Source of the DNA: Paenibacillus alkalitolerans
GTDB taxonomy: Bacteria > Bacillota > Bacilli > Paenibacillales > YIM-B00363
DNA: 64,000 nucleotides
Direction: 5' to 3'
Assembly: GCF_016482785.1 (NCBI RefSeq)
Contig: NZ_JAEMXM010000001.1
Coordinates: 774,940 to 838,939 of the forward strand
Below the pieces are notes generated by a model. That model made no database searches. It was not told where the DNA came from and saw nothing but the letters and a program-made list of their open reading frames with translations. This document shows positions 9,083 through 17,739 of the stretch, piece by piece; the first letter of the stretch is position 1; every line of letters starts with the position of its first letter. The position numbers and the translations under genes were made by a program.

Positions 9083-9835
9083 TCACTTCAATCCGCCGCG
9101 AATAAATTCATAACATGCCTTCATGCCCTGAAGTATGCCGCCGCCGCTCTCTTCGTCCGCAGAAATCCATCCCTCGTAACCGATTTCTTTAATTGCTTCG
9201 AATATCGGTTTGAAATCGATAGCCCCTTCTCCGAGCACTCTCCAATCTCCATTCTCGAAATCTTTGAGATGAAAGTTATCGATCACATGCCCGAAACTGC
9301 GGATCAGCTCCGCGACATTGCCGACCCCGGACTTCACCAAGTGCGCGGTATCCACCGTTAACCCGACGGATCGATCCCGTACCCGGTCGAAAAAGATGTC
9401 GAAATCTTCGCGATACATCACCGGCTGATCGTAATGATGGTGCAGCGACAGCTTCACGCCTCGATCCAGCGCTTCAAGACCGAGTCCGGACAGCACGTCC
9501 GCATATTCGCGTATATCGTCGGTAGTAACCTGCGCCCTGGGAACGCCGTGGCAAAATACGATGAGATCCGTCCCAATGCCCGAGGCAAACCGCAAAACTT
9601 TCCGAAGCTGCTCAATACCCTCCTCATCCAATCTTCCTCCAGTGATGAGCGCCGAGCCCACACCGGGCAAGCGCCCCCATTCCTCCTTGAATCTTTCCGG
9701 CTCATTAAGAAACGGCAAGTATTGCGGTCCCTTCAATTGCAGTCCGTCATATCCAACCGCTCCGTACTGCTCGAAGAGCAGCATCTGTTCCTCCATCAAA
9801 GAGGTGGGTCTCGAAAAAGCGAGCTTTATGTTCAT
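9083..9835 (-). CDS. sugar phosphate isomerase/epimerase (xylose-isomerase-like TIM barrel)
   Basis: A 250-residue AP_endonuc_2-type barrel. Metal-site motifs: SLHHHYDQP (residues ~137), VDTAHLVKSG, NFHLKDF and the final WISADEESGGG. ATG at 9835 with GAGGAGATCTTTGAT is chosen; a longer frame upstream lacks a ribosome site and would overlap the cupin gene. The family includes IolE/IolI-type dehydratases and keto-sugar isomerases; the context with a Gfo/Idh enzyme resembles inositol-like or keto-sugar pathways. Confidence 0.83.
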   Translation of the reverse strand: MNIKLAFSRPTSLMEEQMLLFEQYGAVGYDGLQLKGPQYLPFLNEPERFKEEWGRLPGVGSALITGGRLDEEGIEQLRKVLRFASGIGTDLIVFCHGVPRAQVTTDDIREYADVLSGLGLEALDRGVKLSLHHHYDQPVMYREDFDIFFDRVRDRSVGLTVDTAHLVKSGVGNVAELIRSFGHVIDNFHLKDFENGDWRVLGEGAIDFKPIFEAIKEIGYEGWISADEESGGGILQGMKACYEFIRGGLK

Positions 9836-9864
9836 ATCAAAGATCTCCTCATCAATAATAAGGC

Positions 9865-10227
9865 TTATTCCCCGATCGTCTGCCGGTCCGGCGCCGAGTA
9901 AGCGATAATCATGCGGCACGGCTCCCAGCTCGTTACCGTTGCGTTATGAGGCACATTGCGCGGAATACGCAGCATCATGCCGGGTTCCAGATGATAGGTT
10001 TCGTCTCCTAAGGTATGGTCGCATTCCCCGGATAGCACAAAGATGATTTCTTCGCAATTCGGATGCACATGCCTGGGGTTCGATTGCCCCGCGTTGATAT
10101 AAACCATTCCGAAGGTCATCTCGCAGTCGGGATCGATCTCTTGGCCGCAAAGCCATTGAATCTTCCCCCAATCCATGTCCAAAATACGCGCCTTATCCTG
10201 CGTTCTCAAATCCGTAATGGTTGCCAT
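9865..10227 (-). CDS. small cupin-domain protein
   Basis: A 120-residue single cupin. The two cupin motifs are readable: HVHPNCEEIIFVLSG (residues ~55-69) and PGMMLRIPRNVPHNA (~82-96), so the metal site (two His, Glu, His) appears complete. Such proteins act as isomerases, epimerases or sensors. It lies between the solute-binding protein and isomerase genes, with an AAGAAGGAG site. Confidence 0.83.
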   Translation of the reverse strand: MATITDLRTQDKARILDMDWGKIQWLCGQEIDPDCEMTFGMVYINAGQSNPRHVHPNCEEIIFVLSGECDHTLGDETYHLEPGMMLRIPRNVPHNATVTSWEPCRMIIAYSAPDRQTIGE

Positions 10228-10256
10228 ACGCTTAATCTCCTTCTTTATATTTATGT

Positions 10257-11786
10257 TTACTTGGATGCCAATCTTTCTTGATATGCCCCATTCATTTCTT
10301 CAATAATCTTCTGATAGTTCGGATCGCGCTTCAGCTCATCGATCAGGCGGTCCCACTCTCCGATCTTAGATTTGCCCATAATAATTTGCGTCTTCAGATC
10401 GTTGATTTTCTTGTTATAGTCCGCGCCTAGCCTAATGTCGGTTTCCGAGATCAATCCGACGGTAGCATTCGGAGTGCTTATTTTCGATTTCTCGTCGATG
10501 ATTTTTTTATTCCGCTCAAACACTTCCTTCGGCATACCCGGTGCGAACGCATACATATAAGGGTCGAATTTCATGAACAGCTTGCCGAACGAGCCGACGC
10601 CCACGCTGTCTTTCACGGACTGTTCCGTCGTCACATAGAAACCGTCTTCCTTCGTATGATGTATCCCTTCAAGACCGTACAGCGACATTGTTCCTCCTTC
10701 TTCCGAGGCGCCGAAATCGAGTACGGACAATATTTTCCTCACTTTCTCTTCGGGAACTTTCTTCGGGATCGCCGCTACGCCGATGAATCCCGTCCCCTGG
10801 CCGGTAAACTGCTGTCCGTTCGGACCGGCAAGAGAAACGAGCGGCAGCCATTCGACGTTCGGATCGCGTTTCCACTGGTCATACGTCCAACGCCACAAAG
10901 CTTCAATCGTTTCGTTCGTCACCCCGGCGCTGCCGCTCGTCGCCAAATCCCAGAACTGATTGTCTTTCATGACGGAGAAATCCGGCGGAATGAGCCCTTC
11001 GTCAAACAGCTTCTTTCTGTAGAGGATCGATTCCCTCATTTCCGGCTCCAGGGTAACGTCAATGAGCTTTCCGTCCGCCTCTTTCCATCGTCCGTGCGAA
11101 GCTGTAAATATTTGTTCGATAATTCCATGCCCGCGCATCGTAAATCCGTACGTATCCTTTTTTCCGTCCGGCTTATTTTCCCTGAAAGCTTTCATAACGT
11201 TATACAGATCGTCCGTCGTCTGCGGTACCGGCAAGCCCAGCTTATCCAGCCAGTCTTTGCGGATGGCCAAGCCTCCAACCTCCAGCGGACGGACAATGGG
11301 GATGACATAGTTTTTGCCTTTAATCTTCGTATTTTCCCAGATAACCTTAGGCGAGTTCATTAAATTTTCATAGTCTTTGAGAAACGGCGTCAAATCCCAG
11401 AAAGCTCCCTGCTTCGCCATCGTCTGAAACTGCGCATTCGTAAAGTCCATTATCTTTACAAGATCGGGCAGATCGCCCGACGCCAGCGCAACGTTCAACT
11501 TATCGTTATATATCGTATATGAGATCCACGTTATATTCAGTTTCGTGTTCGTTCGTTTCTCGAATTCTTTAATTACCGGATTGTCCTCGGCAGGCGGCTG
11601 GGCGATCGAAAAGTCGCTCATGATGTTAATTTCCATTGGCGCCTCGGATTTGGGGTTATCGGAGCTTTTTGCCTCCTGATTCGGTTGATTATCCGCCGGT
11701 TGGTTCGAACCGGAACCGGAGCAAGCCGATAAAACCGTTATGAAAAACAACAAGACTGCGATACTTATGGCAACCGTCTTTTTCAT
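10257..11786 (-). CDS. ABC transporter extracellular solute-binding lipoprotein (LipO-like)
   Basis: A 509-residue lipoprotein: hydrophobic leader after MKKTVAIS and lipobox LSACSG at residues 19-24. The body resembles the large Paenibacillus family-1 binding proteins that pair with LplB/LplC permeases, with NITWISYTIYNDKLNVALASGD-like N-lobe (partly) and KWEADG-type loops. ATG at 11786 follows GGGGAGGG; a start 33 bases upstream has no site. The operon has no ATPase gene, so the importer must borrow a shared MsmK-type ATPase, as usual for this family. Confidence 0.87.
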   Translation of the reverse strand: MKKTVAISIAVLLFFITVLSACSGSGSNQPADNQPNQEAKSSDNPKSEAPMEINIMSDFSIAQPPAEDNPVIKEFEKRTNTKLNITWISYTIYNDKLNVALASGDLPDLVKIMDFTNAQFQTMAKQGAFWDLTPFLKDYENLMNSPKVIWENTKIKGKNYVIPIVRPLEVGGLAIRKDWLDKLGLPVPQTTDDLYNVMKAFRENKPDGKKDTYGFTMRGHGIIEQIFTASHGRWKEADGKLIDVTLEPEMRESILYRKKLFDEGLIPPDFSVMKDNQFWDLATSGSAGVTNETIEALWRWTYDQWKRDPNVEWLPLVSLAGPNGQQFTGQGTGFIGVAAIPKKVPEEKVRKILSVLDFGASEEGGTMSLYGLEGIHHTKEDGFYVTTEQSVKDSVGVGSFGKLFMKFDPYMYAFAPGMPKEVFERNKKIIDEKSKISTPNATVGLISETDIRLGADYNKKINDLKTQIIMGKSKIGEWDRLIDELKRDPNYQKIIEEMNGAYQERLASK

Positions 11787-11815
11787 AGCAGAACCCTCCC
11801 CATCATATGTTTCGA

Positions 11816-12697
11816 TCATCCTTTGATCGAGCCGAGCATAACGCCTTTGGTAAAATGTTTCTGCAAGAACGGGTACACCGCCAAGATCGGCAAAGTTGCG
11901 ATAACAACCGCGGCCATCTTGATCGTCTGCGTCGGAATTTGCTGCTCCGAAATCATCTCCGCTGCAGTCGATCCGCCCGTCGACGTTTCCGAATCGATCA
12001 GCATATTCCGCAGCACGATTTGCAGGGGCACCTTGTCGAAATCGTTAATAAACAGAACGGCGTTGAAAAATGTGTTCCAATAACCGACAGCGTAGAACAG
12101 TCCGAATGCGGCGAGCGCGGGCGCAGAGAGCGGGAGCACGATCCGGAAGAATGTGCCCCAATCGTTGCAGCCGTCGATCAGCGCTGCTTCCTCCAGCTCC
12201 ACCGGTATGCTGTCAAAGAAGCTTTTCATCAATATCACATTCCACCCGCTGATTAAGACAGGTATAATCAACGACCACACGCTGTTAATCAGTCCGATTT
12301 CTCGAACGACAAGATAATTGGGGATAATGCCGGGATTAAATAGAATGGTAATCAGAACCATCAGCATGATGATTCTTCTGCCCCTCAACCTCTTGCGCGA
12401 CATGCCGAACGCCATGGCCGCCGTAAAGAACAAGCTCAATCCTGTCCCGACCGTCGCCAGAAACGTACTGACAGCGGTTGCATTTTTAAATGCGGGTGTC
12501 GTTAATAAGTACTTATAAGCGCCGACATTCCATCTTTCAGGAAACAGAACGAATCCGTTTTTCTGCAAATATTCGTGCGATTCCGTGAAGGAGACGACAA
12601 ATACGTAGTATAAAGGAAACAGAGTAAGCAGCCCTATGACAGCTAATACAACGATGTTGACAACGTCGAACAGCCGACTGCCAAAGCTTGCCTTCAT
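11816..12697 (-). CDS. carbohydrate ABC transporter permease (LplC/ YtcP type)
   Basis: A 293-residue permease with about six membrane helices. The EAA loop reads ELEEAALIDGCNDWGTFFRIVLP (around residues 180-202; the E-A-A-x-I-D-G core is the ATPase contact). N-terminal FPLYYVFVVSFTE and C-terminal FLQKHFTKGVMLGSIKG are typical of LplC homologues. The ATG at 12697 follows GGGGG. Partner of the permease just upstream. Confidence 0.88.
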   Translation of the reverse strand: MKASFGSRLFDVVNIVVLAVIGLLTLFPLYYVFVVSFTESHEYLQKNGFVLFPERWNVGAYKYLLTTPAFKNATAVSTFLATVGTGLSLFFTAAMAFGMSRKRLRGRRIIMLMVLITILFNPGIIPNYLVVREIGLINSVWSLIIPVLISGWNVILMKSFFDSIPVELEEAALIDGCNDWGTFFRIVLPLSAPALAAFGLFYAVGYWNTFFNAVLFINDFDKVPLQIVLRNMLIDSETSTGGSTAAEMISEQQIPTQTIKMAAVVIATLPILAVYPFLQKHFTKGVMLGSIKG

Positions 12698-12714
12698 GTC
12701 CGGCAACCCCCAAC

Positions 12715-13626
12715 TTAATAGACTCCTTCCTCGCCTATCCGCTTGGCAAGCCGATTTGCCAATATGACAAGAATGAGACCTACTACCGATTTAAATAATC
12801 CGACCGCCGTGCTGTAGCTGAATTGGCCTTGTTGTATTCCGTTGCGGTACACATACGTTTCAAACACGTCCGCGACGTGGGCGACCGCGCCGTTCGACAT
12901 CAAGAACACTTGCTCGAAACCGACGTCCATAATGTGACCGAGCCTGAGAATCAACAAGACCAGTATGACGCTCCTGATGCCCGGCAGCGTAATATGCCAT
13001 ACTTGCCTCCATCGGCTTGCGCCGTCGATTTTCGCAGCTTCGTACAACTGCGTATCGACTCCCGTAATGGCCGCCAAAATAATGATCGTTCCCCAACCCG
13101 TTTCTTTCCAAATGTTTTGCAGCACAAGCAATCCCCAGAACGTATCCGCATTCGTCAAAAAATCGAACCTGCTATATCCCAACGATTCTATGATCATGTT
13201 GATGATGCCCGACGACTGCGACAGCAATAGAAACGAGATGCCGGCTATAATGACCCAGGATAAAAAGTGCGGGAGATATACGATCGACTGGATGACCCTT
13301 TTGAACACTTCATGGTTTAATTCGTTCAGCAGCAAAGACAGCACTATGGGCAACGGGAAAAAAAATAACAAGTTCAACAAGCTGATCATCATCGTATTGC
13401 GGAAGAGCAGCATGAAATCCGGGTTAGAGAAGAATCGGACAAAATGATCGAGTCCGACCCACTCGCTGTTGAATACCCCCATATAAGGCGAATATTCCTG
13501 AAATGCGATAACGATCCCCCACATGGGAACATATTTAAAGAGTAAAAAGTAGAGTACGCCCGGCAAAACGAGCAAATAGAGATATTTGTCGCGTATGATA
13601 TCCGACCGGAGAGCGCGCCATCTCAT
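12715..13626 (-). CDS. ABC transporter permease (LplB type)
   Basis: A 303-residue integral membrane permease with the LplB hallmark YLLVLPGVLYFLLFKYVPMWG near residues 17-36 and EAAKIDGASRWRQVWHITLPGI as the EAA loop near residue 195. It starts with ATG at 13626 behind AGGTAACGG, seven bases after the Gfo/Idh gene. Forms the heterodimeric channel with the next gene. Confidence 0.9.
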   Translation of the reverse strand: MRWRALRSDIIRDKYLYLLVLPGVLYFLLFKYVPMWGIVIAFQEYSPYMGVFNSEWVGLDHFVRFFSNPDFMLLFRNTMMISLLNLLFFFPLPIVLSLLLNELNHEVFKRVIQSIVYLPHFLSWVIIAGISFLLLSQSSGIINMIIESLGYSRFDFLTNADTFWGLLVLQNIWKETGWGTIIILAAITGVDTQLYEAAKIDGASRWRQVWHITLPGIRSVILVLLILRLGHIMDVGFEQVFLMSNGAVAHVADVFETYVYRNGIQQGQFSYSTAVGLFKSVVGLILVILANRLAKRIGEEGVY

Positions 13627-13632
13627 ATTCCG

Positions 13633-14634
13633 TTACCTACCGCTGGCCACACCTTGATTTAGAAGGACAATCCGCTGCTCCTTGGCGGAAACATACGCTG
13701 CGTCAAGAACGGTAACCGTTTTCAAATTATCTTGAGCACTGTTGGGCGCTTCCTCTCCGGTTTCCAATGAAACAAGCAGTTGGTTTAAACCTTCGTATGT
13801 CGCCACTTCTCTGGAAACGCTATTATCCCAGGTGGCTTCGGGCGATCTTTCGCCTTTGCGGTACAAGCTTACCGAATTATGGCCGCCCGCAATGGTGCCG
13901 GTTTCCCCTATGACGATCAATTCGCCTTTGCCGAAGGCGGAGGAGAAGCTTTGAACATATGTCGCAACCGCATTGTTTTCGTACACCACTTGGACGGTCG
14001 CATCCGTTTCCCCCAGGCAGTCAATCGCCGCTGAGGACCGGGTTTGGCAGACGACCGATACGGCTTCGCTTCCGAGGATTTGCCGGAATCCGTCAAACCA
14101 GTGAATGCCCATGACCGAAAGCGCGTGTCTCTCTTGTTTGAGACGCCAGCCTTGATCCTGCCGGAAAAACAAGTTGGTGAATATGATGGACGTTACGCTG
14201 CCGATCAATCCTTCGGCAACTTTACCCTTCACCAATTCGAACGGGAAATGGCGCCTGAAATTTTGATTCACCGACACAGCAACACCGTGCTTCTTCGCCT
14301 TCTCCGTTATTTCGACCGCTTCGGCCAGCGTATCGGAGAACGGCTTCTCGACGAATACAGGCAAACCGGCTTCAATCAGCGGGAATATGACTTGCTTGCG
14401 GATCGAAGTCGGCGTGCAGACAACCGCCACATCAACGCCGCTGTTTTGAATAAAGTCTTGCAAATCGGTAAACCGCTGCGGAACGCCGTACTTATCCGCT
14501 CTGGCGTTGAGAGTTTCGACGTTCGGGTCGCAGAGCGCGACGATCTCAATCCGCTCCGGATGATCCTTGTACCCGACAAAATGCAACTCGCTTACTCCGC
14601 CTGCGCCCACGATACCCACTTTATACTTTTTCAT
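13633..14634 (-). CDS. Gfo/Idh/MocA family NAD(P)-dependent oxidoreductase
   Basis: A 333-residue dehydrogenase. Rossmann motif VGIVGAGGVSELH at residues 6-18, the EKPFSDT catalytic-lysine motif near residue 95 and a typical C-terminal beta sheet domain. Members oxidise sugars, inositols or amino sugars. First gene of the eight-gene operon, with AGGGAGTG before its ATG. Its presence with an isomerase and cupin suggests that the imported substrate is first oxidised to a keto sugar. Confidence 0.9.
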   Translation of the reverse strand: MKKYKVGIVGAGGVSELHFVGYKDHPERIEIVALCDPNVETLNARADKYGVPQRFTDLQDFIQNSGVDVAVVCTPTSIRKQVIFPLIEAGLPVFVEKPFSDTLAEAVEITEKAKKHGVAVSVNQNFRRHFPFELVKGKVAEGLIGSVTSIIFTNLFFRQDQGWRLKQERHALSVMGIHWFDGFRQILGSEAVSVVCQTRSSAAIDCLGETDATVQVVYENNAVATYVQSFSSAFGKGELIVIGETGTIAGGHNSVSLYRKGERSPEATWDNSVSREVATYEGLNQLLVSLETGEEAPNSAQDNLKTVTVLDAAYVSAKEQRIVLLNQGVASGR

Positions 14635-14794
14635 TGTCTTTTCACTCCCTGAACGTTATGATTGGTATTTGATTGTAAATAATTCCGCTCTCGGACTCCC
14701 TATTACATTACCCGCCAACACCCCCTGGATAGATCGATCAATTCATAGCGGCCAGTTCAACAACAGTAATGCTTAATCAACCTAATTGTATTTT

Positions 14795-14846
14795 ATTCAA
14801 CCATGTTGAATGAAATGATTATAAAATACGTTCTTAATATTTGCAA
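14795..14846 (-). promoter_or_regulatory. promoter of the eight-gene operon with operator palindrome
   Basis: Minus-strand TTGCAA (14841-14846), 17-bp spacer, TATAAT (14818-14823): a near-consensus sigma-A promoter. Immediately downstream, ATTCAACCATGTTGAAT (14795-14811) is a perfect inverted repeat (7-bp arms, 3-bp spacer) that would overlap the transcription start, so a repressor bound here would block the operon. Confidence 0.65.
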
Positions 14847-14871
14847 CCGCTTTCTTGTTTCGATGCCATAA

Positions 14872-14907
14872 TTGCAAACTCAATAAAAGTTGAAGTATAG
14901 TATACTT
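14872..14907 (+). promoter_or_regulatory. promoter of the XRE-cupin regulator with a second palindrome
   Basis: TTGCAA (14872-14877), 18-bp spacer, TATAGT (14896-14901). The -10 lies within the perfect palindrome AAGTATAGTATACTT (14893-14907), a candidate autoregulatory operator distinct in sequence from the palindrome in front of the divergent operon. Confidence 0.6.
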
Positions 14908-14930
14908 ATCAATTTTACATGAGGGCTGCT

Positions 14931-15491
14931 ATGGACCTGGGAAGAAAAATCCGATTGATTCGCAAAGAGCAAAAAAGAACTCAAGATGAGATCGCGCAAA
15001 TATGCGGATTTACAAAGAGTCTGCTTTCCAAAATCGAAAGCGGCAATACGATGCCTGCAATTGCGACGCTTATGAAAATCGCGAACGCGCTCGGAGTTAA
15101 AGTTTCGGATTTATTGGAGCAGGAAGCCGGGAACGAAACGGTAATGGTCGCGGCCAGCCAATACGAGGATACGTCCAAATGGATCAAAACGAACAAAGGC
15201 TACTCTTTCTTCGCATTTGCGCTGGAACGCCGGAATAAAGTAATGCAGCCTTACATTTTTATCGCTAATAAAGGGGAAATCAACCGCCATACGTTTTCAC
15301 ATGAAGGAGAAGAGTTCATATACGTGCTTTCCGGCAAAATGAAATATAAAGTCGGTAATGTGGAATATGAAATGGGTCCCGGCGACGGTGTCTATTTCAA
15401 TTCTTTGGAGGAACATCTCGTTATCCCGATTACGAAACAAGTGAAGTATATGGCGGTGTTTACGGAGTATCAGTCGAAACCTTCGGAGTGA
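14931..15491 (+). CDS. XRE-family regulator with C-terminal cupin sensor domain
   Basis: A 186-residue HTH_XRE plus cupin_2 regulator. The HTH is at residues 5-58 (IRLIRKEQKRTQDEIAQICG...LLSKIESGNTMPAIATLMKIANALG, quoted in part), and the cupin is at about 110-180 with HTFSHEGEEFIYVLSG and YEMGPGDGVYFNS. ATG at 14931 is chosen because GAGG sits six bases before it; the ATG at 14919 has none. Divergent from the eight-gene operon and therefore its likely ligand-responsive regulator. Confidence 0.88.
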   Translation: MDLGRKIRLIRKEQKRTQDEIAQICGFTKSLLSKIESGNTMPAIATLMKIANALGVKVSDLLEQEAGNETVMVAASQYEDTSKWIKTNKGYSFFAFALERRNKVMQPYIFIANKGEINRHTFSHEGEEFIYVLSGKMKYKVGNVEYEMGPGDGVYFNSLEEHLVIPITKQVKYMAVFTEYQSKPSE

Positions 15492-15531
15492 TATAAGCCG
15501 CTCCAATTTATAAAGAGAGAGGAATGGTGTA

Positions 15532-16044
15532 ATGAAACACTATGATTTTACCCCGGACGATCGGATGTTTCCCGTCGTTGGACTCTTGCATTCAATGGTT
15601 ACATACAACTATCATCGCTTAAAATTACTGGTAGACGGGTTAACTCAAGTCGAGATTGATTATAAGGGTCCGCATGAAGAACTGAACAGCATCGCACAAC
15701 TGTTAAGACACCTGGCCGTCGTTGACCTTCATTGGGTATATCGGCTGCAAGCGAAAGACGTGCCGCAAGAGTATCGGAATCGATTCGGACCAATGTATGA
15801 CAACGAAGGTAAACTGCCTATGGTAAAAGATGTTCCTCTTGAAAAACTGCTAGAGGAATATGATGAAATCCAAGAAATGTTCAGGCAAATTTGCTTAAAG
15901 TTAACCGACAACGACTTAAACACCGTTGTACCGTACGGGAATGGTCAAACCGCCGCAATCCGTTGGGGTATTTGGCATATCGCCGACCATAGCAGGCATC
16001 ATTATGCTGATATTGTCCGGTTAAAAAAGATGATTCGCAAATAA
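15532..16044 (+). CDS. DinB-family protein
   Basis: A 170-residue four-helix-bundle protein of the DinB/YfiT superfamily. Metal-site histidines can be seen at LLRHLAVVDLHW (first helices) and IWHIADHSRHHYADI (C-terminal helix), the usual HxxxH pattern. It follows the XRE gene by 40 bases with an AGAGAGGAATGG site and is probably cotranscribed. Members are thiol S-transferases or uncharacterised; no function is assigned. Confidence 0.83.
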   Translation: MKHYDFTPDDRMFPVVGLLHSMVTYNYHRLKLLVDGLTQVEIDYKGPHEELNSIAQLLRHLAVVDLHWVYRLQAKDVPQEYRNRFGPMYDNEGKLPMVKDVPLEKLLEEYDEIQEMFRQICLKLTDNDLNTVVPYGNGQTAAIRWGIWHIADHSRHHYADIVRLKKMIRK

Positions 16045-16051
16045 GAGCAGA

Positions 16052-16327
16052 TCAAATAAACGCATGCTTCTTCAAAGCGCTCGCTACCTTCGCAACTCTG
16101 GCGCCCAATCTCGCAGCCATGATCAGCTCCCGCTCGTCCGACAGCTTGCTCGCGGCGGCTTGCCTCGCTTCAGTCCGATTGCGCACGGAATCGATTTCCG
16201 CAATGCGAACCATCCGAACGGAACAGCCGTCCACCGCCTCCGCCCCGCCGGCAACGGCCTGCGCCATCCGAAACACGTGTCCATAAGCGCTATAATAAAC
16301 AACAAGTATATTCGTCGCCGCTTTCAT
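16052..16327 (-). pseudogene. wrbA: internally deleted WrbA-type NAD(P)H:quinone oxidoreductase
   Basis: The 91-residue product joins the start of WrbA (NILVVYYSAYGHVFRMAQAV, the FMN-phosphate loop, residues 6-25) to what looks like the WrbA C-terminus (ELIMAARLGARVAKVASAL, residues 67-85). About 110 central residues, including the flavin isoalloxazine loops and the core of the flavodoxin fold, are missing, while the frame is kept. Normal WrbA is near 200 residues. It overlaps the upstream amidohydrolase stop by ATGA, so it is still in the operon. A non-functional remnant is the simplest reading. Confidence 0.7.
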
Positions 16328-17694
16328 ACTTTCAACGTCCGCCTGCTGCCGCCGAATGAAACAGCTTCAGTCACCGAATCCCATATGAAGCTTAACGCCG
16401 AATCGTTCCAACCGGCACGGCTCGCAGCAATCTTAAGCCATCTTCCCCCGCGATAGACCCAACGCCGCTCCGGAAGCTCCGTAAACAGTTCTTCCGGCGA
16501 CCTACCGTCAAATATAACGAAATCCGCCTTATTGCCGGCTTTCACGCCGTAATCCGTTAGCCCGAGTACGGCGGCGGGGATATCGGTGATCATGCGGAGC
16601 AGCGTGCGAAGGTCGGACGGGCTCCCCATATGCGCCGCATAAGCGGTGACCAGACCGATCAACACAAGATCCCCTCTGCCGAACGGATGGAAAGGATCAT
16701 GAATGTTGTCCGAAGCCGCAGCTAACGGAATTCCGGCGGCGAGCAATTCCTTAACCCTCGTCACGCCGCGTCTGACGGGAAACCCGTCTCGCCTGCCTTG
16801 CAAGTACAAATTTGCGCCGGGCAAAGTAACCGCACCTAACCCCGCTTCGGCCATACGCCCGATCAAATGACCCGCGACCTCATCCGGCATTGCCGCCAAC
16901 GAACAAAGATGACCGACTGTTACACGGCCGGTAAATCCGTATTCCATCGTGCGCTTCGCGATATGGGACACCGTCCGGATATTCGGATCGTCGCTCTCGT
17001 CCGTATGCAGATCGATCGGCCGGCCGTACCGTTCGGCAAGCCGGAATATCGCATCGATGTCCTCTTCCTGCGTCGAAGACAAATGCGGAGCTCCGCCTAA
17101 CCCGTCCACCCCCATCCGAATCGCCTCTTCCGCCACTTCCATCTCGGCGGAGGAAAGCTGGTTGTACGGGCACATCGGAAACAGCTGCAGCGTCACATAC
17201 GGAGCAAGCGCCTCCTTCACCTCAAGTGCGGCTTCAATTGTGCGCAGAGCGACATCGCGGCCCGCCTTCACATTGAAATCCAAGTGCGTCCGAATGGCCG
17301 AAGTGCCGAATGATATGGCCTGCATAGCCGCACGGGTTATTCGCGCCTTAATCTCTTCTTTCGTAAAGGAAGGAGAAGCGGCCGCATAATTGCGAACCGC
17401 TTCCTCAAGTGTGCCGGACTCGTTGCCGACGCGGGGCAAAGTGAACGATTTGTCGAGATGCATGTGCGCATCGACAAGTCCCGGCAGCAGCATGTTCTCC
17501 CTCACATCAATGACGATCTCATCGGCCTGAGCGTAAGCGTCGGGCTTCCATTCGTCAAGCGGGATCGATCCGGCGACCATCACCGCCCCCGATTGCGGCT
17601 CAACAGACGACCAAACACCTTCCTCGGCCACCGCAGTGTAAAGCCGGGCTTCATCCGTCAGCGGCAAGCGAACGTTATACAACAACATTTTCAT
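16324..17694 (-). CDS. cytosine-deaminase-like amidohydrolase
   Basis: A 456-residue amidohydrolase with complete metal motifs: DAHMHLDKSF (HxH), DLHTDESDD, VGHLCSLAAM and AASDNIHDPF (catalytic Asp). It shares architecture with the amidohydrolase at 1.1-2.3 kb but is a distinct gene. The ATG at 17694 with GGAGG eight bases upstream is preferred over an ATG 33 bases earlier. It follows an ABC importer, so it probably deaminates or ring-opens the imported heterocycle. Confidence 0.87.
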   Translation of the reverse strand: MKMLLYNVRLPLTDEARLYTAVAEEGVWSSVEPQSGAVMVAGSIPLDEWKPDAYAQADEIVIDVRENMLLPGLVDAHMHLDKSFTLPRVGNESGTLEEAVRNYAAASPSFTKEEIKARITRAAMQAISFGTSAIRTHLDFNVKAGRDVALRTIEAALEVKEALAPYVTLQLFPMCPYNQLSSAEMEVAEEAIRMGVDGLGGAPHLSSTQEEDIDAIFRLAERYGRPIDLHTDESDDPNIRTVSHIAKRTMEYGFTGRVTVGHLCSLAAMPDEVAGHLIGRMAEAGLGAVTLPGANLYLQGRRDGFPVRRGVTRVKELLAAGIPLAAASDNIHDPFHPFGRGDLVLIGLVTAYAAHMGSPSDLRTLLRMITDIPAAVLGLTDYGVKAGNKADFVIFDGRSPEELFTELPERRWVYRGGRWLKIAASRAGWNDSALSFIWDSVTEAVSFGGSRRTLKV

Positions 17695-17739
17695 CGAATC
17701 CGCCTCCTTCCGCCGCATACTTTTCAAACCATATTTACT

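Noticed and set aside
10656..11363. Long open frame opposite the solute-binding protein gene
   Set aside because: It is antisense to a well-defined lipoprotein gene, has no ribosome site and encodes Arg/Phe-rich low-complexity sequence typical of shadow frames.
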